Source: Streptosporangiaceae bacterium
GTDB lineage: Bacteria; Actinomycetota; Actinomycetes; Streptosporangiales; Streptosporangiaceae
Reading direction: 5' to 3'
Assembly (NCBI GenBank): GCA_030038715.1
Contig: JASHSO010000070.1
Coordinates: 1 to 8,554 of the forward strand
DNA length: 8,554 bases
Below, one piece after another: positions 1-6,695 of this stretch. Position 1 is the stretch's first letter; every line of letters begins with the position of its first letter. The notes beneath the pieces are model-generated. The model was given only the letters and a program-made list of their open reading frames with translations, had not been told where the DNA came from and ran no database searches. Both the position numbers and the translations under genes were made by a program.

Positions 1-1428
1 CTGGCCTCCTACCTGCTGATCGGCTTCTGGCAGTACAAACCCTCCGCGGCCGTCGCGGCCAAGAAGGCGTTCATAGCAAACCGGGTGGGTGACGCTGGCC
101 TGTCGCTGGCCATCATGCTGATGTTCGCCCAGTTCGGCACCGTTACGTTCGCCGGGGTCTTCGGCGCGGCCAGCTCGGCCAGCCATGGCGTCGTCACCGC
201 CATCGGGCTGCTGCTGCTGCTCGGCGCCTGTGGCAAGTCGGCCCAGCTGCCGCTGCAGTCCTGGCTGCTCGATGCCATGGAAGGTCCGACGCCGGTCTCG
301 GCGCTGATCCACGCGGCCACCATGGTCACGGCCGGCGTTTACCTGATCGTGCGATCCAACCCGATCTTCAACCTCACCCCGGACGCCAGGCTCGCCGTGG
401 CCATTGTCGGCGCGGCCACCTTGTTGTTCGGCGGGATCATCGGGTGCGCCAAGGACGACATCAAGAAGGCGCTGGCGGGCTCGACAATGAGCCAGATCGG
501 CTACATGATCCTGGCCGCCGGCCTCGGGCCGGCCGGTTACGTCTTCGCGATCGCTCAGCTGCTCGCACACGGCTTCTTCAAGGCGACGCTGTTCCTGACA
601 GCCGGGTCGGTCAAGCACGAGATGAATGACGAAGTGGACATGCGCCGCTTCGGCGGACTCGCCGCGATCATGCCGATTACCTTCGGCGCGTTCTTCTGCG
701 CCTACCTCGCCATCATCGGGATCCCGCCGTTCTCCGCATTCTTCACCAAGGACCCGATCATCGAGGCGGCCTTCGACAAGGGCGGCACCTCAGGGGCGCT
801 GCTCGGCACCGCGGCGCTGATCGGCGCGGGCATCACCTCCCTGTACATGACGCGGATGCTGCTGATGACCTTCCCCGGCCAGCGGCGCTGGGATGAGGGG
901 CAGCATCCGCACGAGGCACCGCCGGTGATGACATCGCCGGCCATAATCCTGGCGATCGGCTCGCTGGCGGCGGGCGCGTTGCTCATTGTCAACGACCGCC
1001 TGCAGAACTTCCTGGCACCGGTGATCGGAAGTCCGCCAGTGCCGCATGGCATCTTCACCGCTGCCGGGCTTGGCGGCCTCGCGCTGGTAGTAGTGGCCGC
1101 CGTGGTCGCCTGGATCGTGTACGGGCGGCGCGAGGTCCCTGTTGCCGCTCCGGCGGGCAACCCGTTCACCATGGCGGCGCGCAAGGATCTGTACGGCGAC
1201 GCGGTCAATGAGAGCCTGCTGATGCGCCCGGGCCAGTGGCTGACGAGGTTGTCGGTGTTCTTCGACAACCGCGGCGTGGACGGCCTGGTGAACACCGTGG
1301 CCGCCGCCTTCGGCGGTACGTCGGGCCGGGTGCGAAAGATGGAGACGGGCTTCGTCCGCTCGTATGCCCTGTCCATGTTGGTAGGGGCCGCGCTGCTCGT
1401 CGGCGCGCTCCTCCTGGTGCGGCTCTAG
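1..1428 (+). CDS. nuoL: NADH-quinone oxidoreductase subunit L, 5'-truncated by window edge
   Basis: NuoL is the distal antiporter-like membrane subunit of respiratory complex I. It translocates protons while NADH electrons pass to the quinone. The reading frame is open from base 1 ([12 protein letters not shown]), so the gene enters from the left. The GTG at 85 is internal, because family sequence precedes it. The visible 475 residues lack roughly the first 150-180 of a normal protein of 610-650. Family landmarks (numbered from base 1) are [32 protein letters not shown] at about 78-109, with the channel Lys79 and His104; [19 protein letters not shown] at 151-169; and [11 protein letters not shown] at 189-199. 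After these come hydrophilic linkers and a final membrane helix (455-475), consistent with the lateral helix and last anchor typical of NuoL. It stops at TAG, 22 nt before nuoM, in the usual nuoL-M-N order. Identity is very secure; only the N-terminus is unseen. Confidence 0.97.
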   Translation: MASYLLIGFWQYKPSAAVAAKKAFIANRVGDAGLSLAIMLMFAQFGTVTFAGVFGAASSASHGVVTAIGLLLLLGACGKSAQLPLQSWLLDAMEGPTPVSALIHAATMVTAGVYLIVRSNPIFNLTPDARLAVAIVGAATLLFGGIIGCAKDDIKKALAGSTMSQIGYMILAAGLGPAGYVFAIAQLLAHGFFKATLFLTAGSVKHEMNDEVDMRRFGGLAAIMPITFGAFFCAYLAIIGIPPFSAFFTKDPIIEAAFDKGGTSGALLGTAALIGAGITSLYMTRMLLMTFPGQRRWDEGQHPHEAPPVMTSPAIILAIGSLAAGALLIVNDRLQNFLAPVIGSPPVPHGIFTAAGLGGLALVVVAAVVAWIVYGRREVPVAAPAGNPFTMAARKDLYGDAVNESLLMRPGQWLTRLSVFFDNRGVDGLVNTVAAAFGGTSGRVRKMETGFVRSYALSMLVGAALLVGALLLVRL

Positions 1429-1450
1429 AGCTGGTGAGGCTGCGGATCTA

Positions 1451-3103
1451 ATGAGCACTTTTCCCTGGCTGACCGTGGCGGGCGCGATCCCGCTAGTGGG
1501 CGCGCTCGCGATCATGTTCACGCCCGGCCGGTCAGCGCCTGGCAGCGTGGCCGACCGCCGCGCGCGCGACCTACTGGTGAAGCAGATCGCGTTGGCCACC
1601 ACGATCGTCACGCTCGCTGTGACGATCGCGATGGCGGTCCAGTTCAAGCCGGGCAGCACGCAGCAGTTCCAGTTCCAGCAGGTTTATCAGTGGATCCCGC
1701 AGTTCGGCGTGCACTACGCCGTCGGGGTCGACGGCATCGCGCTGGTGCTGATCCTGATGTCCGCGGTGCTGATGCCGGTCGTCGTGTTGGCGTCCTGGAA
1801 CGACGCGGAAGGCGGGCCCGACCCGGCCGGAGTGACGTCGGCCCGTGCCGTCCGGGGCACGCCAAGGGTGCACAGCGTGAAATCCTACTTCGCGCTCATG
1901 CTGGTGCTCGAAACGATGATGATCGGGGTCTTCGCCGCCACCGACGTGTTCCTGTTCTACGTGTTCTTCGAGGCCATGCTGATCCCGATGTACTTCATGA
2001 TCGGCAGCTACGGCGTGGGCCAGCGCCAGTACGCGGCGGTGAAATTCCTGCTGTACAGCCTTCTCGGCGGGCTGCTGATGCTCGTGGCGGTCATCGCTCT
2101 CTATGTGTACTCGGGCGAGCACGGGCGGCACGCCACGTTTCTTTTTTCCAGCCTTGAGCATCTAGCCTTGAGCCCTACGGCCAGCAAATGGCTTTTCCTC
2201 GGCTTCTTCGTCGCGTTCGCTATCAAGGCGCCGCTCTGGCCGTTCCACACGTGGCTGCCCGATGCCGCCACCTCCGCCCAGCCCGGCGCGGCCGTGCTGC
2301 TGGTCGGCGTGCTCGACAAGGTCGGCACGTTCGGGATGCTCCGGTACTGCCTCGAGCTGTTCCCGTCCGCCTCGCACACCTTCACGCCGCTGGTCATCGT
2401 CCTGTCGGTGATCGGGATCCTGTACGGCGCGATCGTGGCCATCGGCCAGCGCGACATCAAGCGCCTGATCGCCTACACCTCGGTCTCCCACATGGGGCTG
2501 ATCACGCTCGGCATCTTCGTGATGACCAGCCAGGGCCAGACCGGCGCGACGCTCTACATGGTCAACCACGGGTTCGCCACCGGTGCGTTGTTCATCATTG
2601 CGGGCTTCATGGTGGCGAGGCGCCGGTCTCAGCTCATCTCGGACTACGGCGGAGTGCAGAAGGTTGCGCCGCTGCTGGCCGGCCTGTTCCTCATCGCTGG
2701 CCTCGCAGGGCTGGCGATGCCGGGCCTGTCCACGTTCGTCAGCGAGTTCCTGGTGCTGGTCGGCACCTTTACGCGCTACGAGGTCGCGGCCGTGTTCGCG
2801 ACGGCCGGAATCATTCTGGCGGCCATCTACATCCTGTGGATGTATCAGCGCACCATGACCGGCCCGGTTCGCGACGAGGTGGCGTCCATGCCGGACCTGA
2901 AACCGCGCGAGCTGTGGGCAGTCGCTCCGCTGATCGCCCTGATCATCGCGCTCGGCGTGTACCCCAAGCCGGTGCTCGACATCATCAATCCGGCGGTCCA
3001 CAGGACGCTGGTTCAGGTGCACCGCACCGATCCAGTTCCGCCGCACCCTGCACCCGCCGCCCGCGGCGTCCATACGGCACGGAAGCAAGGGAGCTCGGCG
3101 TGA
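1451..3103 (+). CDS. nuoM: NADH-quinone oxidoreductase subunit M
   Basis: NuoM is the middle antiporter-like proton-pumping subunit of complex I and an integral membrane protein. The 550-residue product is slightly longer than the usual 490-530. Landmarks are FFEAMLIPMYFMIGSYG at 172-188 with the conserved membrane Glu174, AFAIKAPLWPFHTWLPDA at 255-272 with Lys259, LLVGVLDKVGTFGMLR at 283-298 with Lys290, RLIAYTSVSHMG at 338-349, and PGLSTFVSEF at 424-433 with Glu432. The quinone-oxidoreductase/antiporter core runs from about 140 to 440. A hydrophilic stretch at about 117-143, between predicted membrane helices, is longer than I expect. The C-terminal tail (about 525-550) is rich in Pro, Ala, His and Arg. 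The ATG start follows a GGTGAGG-like ribosome site (1433-1439). The stop codon overlaps the nuoN start by 4 nt, so translation of the two is probably coupled. Confidence 0.97.
   Translation: MSTFPWLTVAGAIPLVGALAIMFTPGRSAPGSVADRRARDLLVKQIALATTIVTLAVTIAMAVQFKPGSTQQFQFQQVYQWIPQFGVHYAVGVDGIALVLILMSAVLMPVVVLASWNDAEGGPDPAGVTSARAVRGTPRVHSVKSYFALMLVLETMMIGVFAATDVFLFYVFFEAMLIPMYFMIGSYGVGQRQYAAVKFLLYSLLGGLLMLVAVIALYVYSGEHGRHATFLFSSLEHLALSPTASKWLFLGFFVAFAIKAPLWPFHTWLPDAATSAQPGAAVLLVGVLDKVGTFGMLRYCLELFPSASHTFTPLVIVLSVIGILYGAIVAIGQRDIKRLIAYTSVSHMGLITLGIFVMTSQGQTGATLYMVNHGFATGALFIIAGFMVARRRSQLISDYGGVQKVAPLLAGLFLIAGLAGLAMPGLSTFVSEFLVLVGTFTRYEVAAVFATAGIILAAIYILWMYQRTMTGPVRDEVASMPDLKPRELWAVAPLIALIIALGVYPKPVLDIINPAVHRTLVQVHRTDPVPPHPAPAARGVHTARKQGSSA
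3087..3093 (+). promoter_or_regulatory. Ribosome binding site fixing the nuoN start
   Basis: AAGGGAG lies 6 nt upstream of the GTG at 3100, inside the last codons of nuoM. It supports the GTG start and rejects the much longer open frame that runs upstream through nuoM from 2188. Confidence 0.8.
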
Positions 3104-4683
3104 CCGGGACGATCGCGGCGGCCGCAACGATCCCCGCCCCCCAGATCGAGTGGAGCCTGCTCTCCCCGATGCTGGTCGTCTTCGGGGCCGCCATCATCGG
3201 CGTGTTGGTCGAGGCGTTCGCCCCTCGCCTGATGCGCCGGCCCCTCCACATCGTGGTGACGCTCGGCGGCCTGGCGGTGGCCTTCATCCTGGCGGTCGTC
3301 ATCGCGGCCACTGACTCGATCTTCGCGGACGGCAAGCCTGGCCGCGTGGTGGCGGTAGGCACCGTCGGGGTGGACAGGCCGACGCTGTTCATCCAGGCCA
3401 CGATCCTGGTGCTGGCCTTCGTCAGCGTGCTGCTGATCGCCGAATCGTCGCACGAGGTCAGCGCCTTCACCCCGCAGGCCGCTGCAGTTCCGGGCAGCGC
3501 CGAGGAGCGCGAGGGACTGCTGGCGGGGCTGTCGCACACCGAGGTGTACCCGCTGACCCTGTTCGCGGTCGGCGGCATGCTGCTGTTCCCGGCGGCAAAC
3601 GACCTGCTGACCATGTTCATCGCGCTTGAGGTGCTGTCGCTGCCGCTCTACCTGCTGTGCGGGCTGGCGCGGCGGCGCAGGCTGCTGTCGCAGGAAGCGG
3701 CGATGAAGTACTTCCTGCTCGGCGCGTTCTCCTCGGCGTTCTTCATCTTCGGCGTAGCCATGCTGTACGGCTACTCCGGGTCGGTCCAGCTAGCCGCGAT
3801 TGCCACGGCGGCCCAGTCGGGCACCGCCTCGGCCACGCTGCTGTACACCGGCATCGCACTGCTGGGGCTCGGCCTGCTTTTCAAGATCGGCGCGGTGCCG
3901 TTCCATGCCTGGAAGCCGGACGTGTACCAGGGCTCGCCGACTCCGGTCACGGCGCTGATGGCCTCGTGCACCCTGGTGTCGGCGTTCGGTGCGCTGCTGC
4001 GTGTCTTCTACGTGGCGTTCGGCCAGCTGACCTGGGACTGGCGGCCAGTGATGTGGGCCGTCGCGATCGTGACCATGCTGCTCGGCTCGGTCGTGGCGAT
4101 CACGCAGACCGACGTGAAGCGGCTCCTCGCCTACTCTTCGATCGCACAAGCCGGGTACGTGCTCACCGGCGTGATCGCGGCCAACACGGCTGGCTTGTCC
4201 GGCAGCATGTTCTACCTGGCGGCTTACGGTTTCGCGACGATCGGCGCCTTCGCGATTGTGACCCTGGTACGTGACCGCGGCGGAGAGGCAGCCCACCTGT
4301 CCAGCTGGGCGGGCCTGGGCAAACGCTCGCCCCTGGTGGCCGGGCTCTTTGCCCTCTTCCTCATCACCTTCGCTGGCATCCCGCTCACGAGCGGGTTCAG
4401 CGGAAAGTTCGCTGTCTTCAGTGCCGCTATTAAGGGCGGGGCGCTGCCGCTGGTCATCGTGGGAGTGGTGACGAGTGCCATCCTGGCCTTTCCCTACGTG
4501 CGGGTTATCGTGCTGATGTTCTTCAGCGATCCGGCGCCGGACGGCCCGGTCGTCGTGCGGCCGAGTGCGTTCACCGGGGTGGCGGTCGCGGCTGGGGCTG
4601 CCGTCACGGTGATTCTGGGCATCATCCCCGAGCCCTTGCTGAGCCTGGCAAATCACGCAGCCAGTCAGCTGTTCGTGCGCTGA
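3100..4683 (+). CDS. nuoN: NADH-quinone oxidoreductase subunit N
   Basis: NuoN is the third antiporter-like membrane subunit of complex I, next to the small subunits NuoA/J/K. I chose the GTG at 3100. It has a good ribosome site at 3087-3093, it overlaps the nuoM stop as GTGA, and the protein then has a normal family length of 527 residues. Landmarks are LEVLSLPLYLL at 176-186 with the conserved Glu177, AMKYFLLGAFSSAFFIFG at 201-218 with Lys203, FKIGAVPFHAWKPDVYQGSPTPV at 261-283 with Lys262, TDVKRLLAYSSIAQAGY at 337-353 with Lys340, and GIPLTSGFSGKF at 426-437 with Lys436. All charged residues expected in the proton path are present. A hydrophilic loop at about 118-148 separates early membrane helices. 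No clear terminator follows the TGA. It is the last nuo gene in the window, and the operon probably ends here or reads through into the repeat-bearing leader. Confidence 0.97.
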   Translation: MTGTIAAAATIPAPQIEWSLLSPMLVVFGAAIIGVLVEAFAPRLMRRPLHIVVTLGGLAVAFILAVVIAATDSIFADGKPGRVVAVGTVGVDRPTLFIQATILVLAFVSVLLIAESSHEVSAFTPQAAAVPGSAEEREGLLAGLSHTEVYPLTLFAVGGMLLFPAANDLLTMFIALEVLSLPLYLLCGLARRRRLLSQEAAMKYFLLGAFSSAFFIFGVAMLYGYSGSVQLAAIATAAQSGTASATLLYTGIALLGLGLLFKIGAVPFHAWKPDVYQGSPTPVTALMASCTLVSAFGALLRVFYVAFGQLTWDWRPVMWAVAIVTMLLGSVVAITQTDVKRLLAYSSIAQAGYVLTGVIAANTAGLSGSMFYLAAYGFATIGAFAIVTLVRDRGGEAAHLSSWAGLGKRSPLVAGLFALFLITFAGIPLTSGFSGKFAVFSAAIKGGALPLVIVGVVTSAILAFPYVRVIVLMFFSDPAPDGPVVVRPSAFTGVAVAAGAAVTVILGIIPEPLLSLANHAASQLFVR

Positions 4684-4770
4684 GCGACTGCCTGGTTCCT
4701 CCGGTAACCCTTAGTGGGGACTACCCTCGTCACCCGGCGAAGGTCAGGCGATACCCTCTGCAATTACCAA
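4684..4770. other. Noncoding spacer between nuoN and the repeat array
   Basis: This 87-nt stretch shows no gene and no convincing Rho-independent terminator. It contains two copies of TACCCTC, at 4722-4728 and 4752-4758, exactly 30 bp apart. The hexamer TACCCT fits a loose actinobacterial -10 pattern (TANNNT), but neither copy has a good -35 box at 16-18 bp. A promoter for the downstream polyprenyl synthase may lie here; the sequence alone does not decide it. Confidence 0.4.
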
Positions 4771-4878
4771 CCCGCCCGGTATGGCGGTACTGACCCGCCT
4801 GGTACGGCGGCACTAACCCGCTGGTACGACGGCACTAACCCGCTGGCATGGCGGCACTAACCCGCCTGGCATGGCGGC
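4771..4878. repeat. Tandem array of 22-23 bp repeats, four full copies and one partial
   Basis: The copies start with CCCGC at 4771, 4794, 4817, 4839 and 4861, with lengths of 23, 23, 22 and 22 bp and a partial fifth copy. A consensus unit reads CCCGCCTGGTACGGCGG followed by CACTAA. Copies 1, 2 and 5 carry a CCGCC/GGCGG inverted repeat with a 6-nt loop (4772-4787, 4795-4810, 4862-4877). Copy 4 keeps a shorter CCGC/GCGG pair, and copy 3 only CCG/CGG. Because unit length alternates between 22 and 23, the array does not keep a reading frame, and copies 2, 3 and 4 end in TAA-containing sequence. It looks noncoding. It sits directly upstream of the polyprenyl synthase ribosome site. Candidate roles are a tandem operator, a structured RNA leader, or a simple variable-number repeat. 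I cannot choose between them. Confidence 0.85.
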
Positions 4879-4886
4879 GGGCAGAT

Positions 4887-4893
4887 GAGAGGA
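4887..4893 (+). promoter_or_regulatory. Ribosome binding site deciding the polyprenyl synthase start
   Basis: GAGAGGA lies 5 nt upstream of the GTG at 4899. The competing in-frame ATG at 4848 sits inside the repeat array and has no ribosome site, so this element decides the start. Confidence 0.75.
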
Positions 4894-4898
4894 CGCGA

Positions 4899-5894
4899 GT
4901 GACTACGGCTGTTCCGGTGGAACTGGCTGACGCCGTGCTGGCTTCGTCTGTCACGAATGGCCTACTGCTGGTCGAGGAGGGTCTGCGGGCAGCCGCGTGC
5001 GCCCAGCATGAGGTGCTGACCGACGCGTCCGTACACCTGATCGAGGCGGGCGGTAAGCGGTTCCGGCCGATGCTCGTGCTGCTGGCCGCGCAGTTCGGTG
5101 ACCCGAGCGACGAGCGTCTCGTCCCGGCCGCCGTGGCCATCGAGCTCACTCACCAGGCGACGCTGTACCACGACGATGTCATGGACGAGGCGGACACCCG
5201 TCGCGGCAGCCAGAGCGCGAACTCGCGCTGGGACAACGCGGTCGCCATCCTGACCGGGGACTTCCTGTTCGCCCGCGCCTCGCTGATCCTCGCAGACCTC
5301 GGGCCGGAGGCGATCAGGATCCAGGCCGAGACGTTCAGCCGCCTTGTCACTGGCCAAGTCGCCGAGACCGTAGGTCCGCGCCCTGGGACCGATCCGCTTG
5401 ACCACTACATGTATGTAGTGACCGAGAAGGCAGCGTCGCTGATCGCCACCTCCGGACGGTTCGGAGCGATGTTCTCCGGAGCTCCGCCAAAGCTGGTGAC
5501 CAGGATTACGGCAGCCTGCTCGGCGCTCGGCGTCGCCTTCCAGCTGTCCGACGACATACTCGACGTGACCAGTGACTCGGCACAGTCGGGCAAGACGCCC
5601 GGGACTGACTTGCGGGAGGGAGTGCGGACACTACCGATGCTCTACGCGCTACGCACAGCTGGGCCGGGTGATGAGCGGCTGGTCGAGCTGCTGAACCGCA
5701 GCGAGCTCGACGACCCCGCTCTGCACGCCGAGGCGCTGAGCCTGCTGAGGGCCCATCCCGCGATCGAGATCGCCAAAGCTGACACGAGGCGCTGGGCCCA
5801 GGAGGCACGGGCCGAGATCCTGCGACTGCCGGACGTCCCAGCCCGCGCAGCATTCGAAGGCCTGTGCGAGTTCGTCGTCGAGCGAACCGGGTAG
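4899..5894 (+). CDS. Long-chain all-trans polyprenyl diphosphate synthase (GrcC1-like)
   Basis: This enzyme belongs to the class of trans-isoprenyl diphosphate synthases that add isopentenyl diphosphate units to an allylic primer. It probably makes the menaquinone side chain. From the GTG at 4899 the product is 331 residues, normal for the family. Motifs in order are GGKRFRP at 51-57, the first Asp-rich motif DDVMD at 92-96 followed by Arg101-Arg102, GQ at 152-153, Lys177, the second Asp-rich motif DDILD at 218-222, and GKTPGTDLREG at 231-241. All metal- and diphosphate-binding residues are present. The residue five before the first motif is Ala87, a small side chain that in this family usually allows long products; the exact chain length cannot be read. 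It strongly resembles mycobacterial GrcC1, often described as a heptaprenyl or similar synthase. It lies 215 nt after nuoN, a position that fits supplying the quinone used by complex I, but the repeat-filled gap suggests its own control. Confidence 0.93.
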   Translation: MTTAVPVELADAVLASSVTNGLLLVEEGLRAAACAQHEVLTDASVHLIEAGGKRFRPMLVLLAAQFGDPSDERLVPAAVAIELTHQATLYHDDVMDEADTRRGSQSANSRWDNAVAILTGDFLFARASLILADLGPEAIRIQAETFSRLVTGQVAETVGPRPGTDPLDHYMYVVTEKAASLIATSGRFGAMFSGAPPKLVTRITAACSALGVAFQLSDDILDVTSDSAQSGKTPGTDLREGVRTLPMLYALRTAGPGDERLVELLNRSELDDPALHAEALSLLRAHPAIEIAKADTRRWAQEARAEILRLPDVPARAAFEGLCEFVVERTG

Positions 5895-5963
5895 TGCACC
5901 CAGGCGCCGGTGGTCCCGCTGACGGCGACCGCCTTGCGCGCTGAGGCCGACGGGTATACAGAC

Positions 5964-5988
5964 GTCCGGCGCGCGAATCGCGCCGGGC
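5964..5988. terminator. GC-rich inverted repeat, possible terminator or leader hairpin
   Basis: CCGGCGCG (5966-5973) and CGCGCCGG (5979-5986) form a perfect 8-bp inverted repeat around a 5-nt loop. One T-G wobble and one G-C pair extend it to 10 bp (5964-5988). It lies 69 nt after the polyprenyl synthase stop and 19 nt before the lipoprotein ATG. No T-tract follows, so it is not a classical Rho-independent terminator, although U-less hairpins have been proposed as terminators in actinomycetes. It ends 4 nt before the lipoprotein ribosome site, so it could instead act in that gene's leader. Confidence 0.4.
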
Positions 5989-6007
5989 AACTGGGGGATA
6001 CGACATC

Positions 6008-6682
6008 ATGCCTTATTTGCGACTAGTCGCGTGCGGAGTGGTTGTCGCGGCGACAGTCACCGTGGCCGGCTGCGGCAGCTCCAGCGGCGCGGAGCCACGA
6101 ACGGCCAGCCTGGTTTCGTCCATGCAGGCCTCGGTGCGCCATGCCGACAGCGTTCACGTCGTCGGCAATCTGACTGAGAACGGGGCGCTAGCTGGCCTGA
6201 ACCTGGGCTTGAACCGAAACGGCGACATGTCAGGAACCGTGACCGAAGGCGGCGCTCCGTTCCAAGTCATCGGGCTAGCCGGGAAGGTCTACGTGAAGGC
6301 GACACCAGCCTTCCTGCGGGAGATCGGCGCCCCAGCCGGCGTCTGCGCCGCTGTATGCGGCAAGTGGGTCGAACTGCCAGCGAAACAGGCCAGCCAGCTC
6401 ACCGGCGACCTCAGCATGACCAGCATGGTCGCCCAGTTCACCGCGCGGAAGCTGCCGAAGCTCGCCGAGAACGGCACGTCGAGCGTTCGCGGTCGCCCGG
6501 CCTACGTGCTGCGCACTCGCGGCAGCGTGCTGGACGTCAGTTCAGCGGGAACGCCATACCCGCTCAAGGTTGTCACTTCCGGCCAGACTCGGGAGACGGT
6601 CGTGTACACGCAGTGGAACGCCGTCCCGTTGCCGTCGGCACCCCCGGCTGGGCAGGTGCTCAACTTTAGCAGCCTCGGCTAG
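6008..6682 (+). CDS. Exported lipoprotein, possibly LppX/LprAFG-like
   Basis: The 224-residue product starts with a short N-terminus with Arg5, a hydrophobic segment at about 6-20 and a lipobox VAGC at 19-22, so Cys22 should be lipidated and the protein held on the outer face of the cytoplasmic membrane. A Ser/Gly-rich linker follows (23-29). The body alternates short polar strands (VHVVGNLTENG, MSGTVTEGGAPFQVIGLAGKVYVKATPAFL, GKWVEL, RPAYVLRTRGSVLDVS, PYPLKVVTSGQTRETVVYTQWNAV). This pattern recalls the LolA-like, lipid-binding beta fold of actinobacterial LppX/LprA/LprF/LprG proteins, but that assignment is by pattern only. Two further cysteines, Cys113 and Cys117, form a CxxxC pair that could make a disulfide outside the cell. 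The ATG has a ribosome site GGGGGA at 5993-5998. No partner gene is adjacent and the ligand is unknown. Lipoprotein status is confident; the family is tentative. Confidence 0.85.
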   Translation: MPYLRLVACGVVVAATVTVAGCGSSSGAEPRTASLVSSMQASVRHADSVHVVGNLTENGALAGLNLGLNRNGDMSGTVTEGGAPFQVIGLAGKVYVKATPAFLREIGAPAGVCAAVCGKWVELPAKQASQLTGDLSMTSMVAQFTARKLPKLAENGTSSVRGRPAYVLRTRGSVLDVSSAGTPYPLKVVTSGQTRETVVYTQWNAVPLPSAPPAGQVLNFSSLG

Positions 6683-6695
6683 CCGGCCCGGCCGG
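6683..6695. terminator. Short GC hairpin right after the lipoprotein stop
   Basis: CCGGC (6683-6687) and GCCGG (6691-6695) make a 5-bp inverted repeat around a 3-nt loop immediately after the TAG. It is short and has no T-tract, so termination here is only a possibility. Confidence 0.25.

Noticed and set aside
85..1428. GTG at 85 as the start of nuoL
   Set aside because: The preceding 28 codons translate to conserved NuoL sequence (SYLLIGFW and following), so the gene continues beyond the left window edge.
790..1659. 289-residue open frame on the - strand across nuoL and nuoM
   Set aside because: It lies antisense to two clear complex I genes and has low-complexity composition, so it is a shadow frame.
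2188..3099. Long open frame in the nuoN frame running upstream through nuoM, giving an apparent 831-residue protein
   Set aside because: This part is Arg/Ala/His-rich out-of-frame translation of nuoM. NuoN similarity begins at the GTG at 3100, which has its own ribosome site.
2162..3127. 321-residue open frame on the - strand across nuoM
   Set aside because: It is a shadow of nuoM: biased towards Arg, Asp, His and Gln, without any domain I recognise. Long antisense frames are common in G/C-rich coding DNA.
3790..4656. 288-residue open frame on the - strand across nuoN
   Set aside because: Shadow of nuoN, rich in Arg, His, Asp and Gly, with no family motif and no ribosome site that I can see.
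4771..4878. Repeat array considered as a CRISPR array
   Set aside because: The units are contiguous with no unique spacers, are only 22-23 bp long, and no cas gene is present.
4771..4898. Repeat array considered as an insertion sequence end or attachment site
   Set aside because: There is no transposase or integrase, no flanking target duplication and no tRNA gene nearby.
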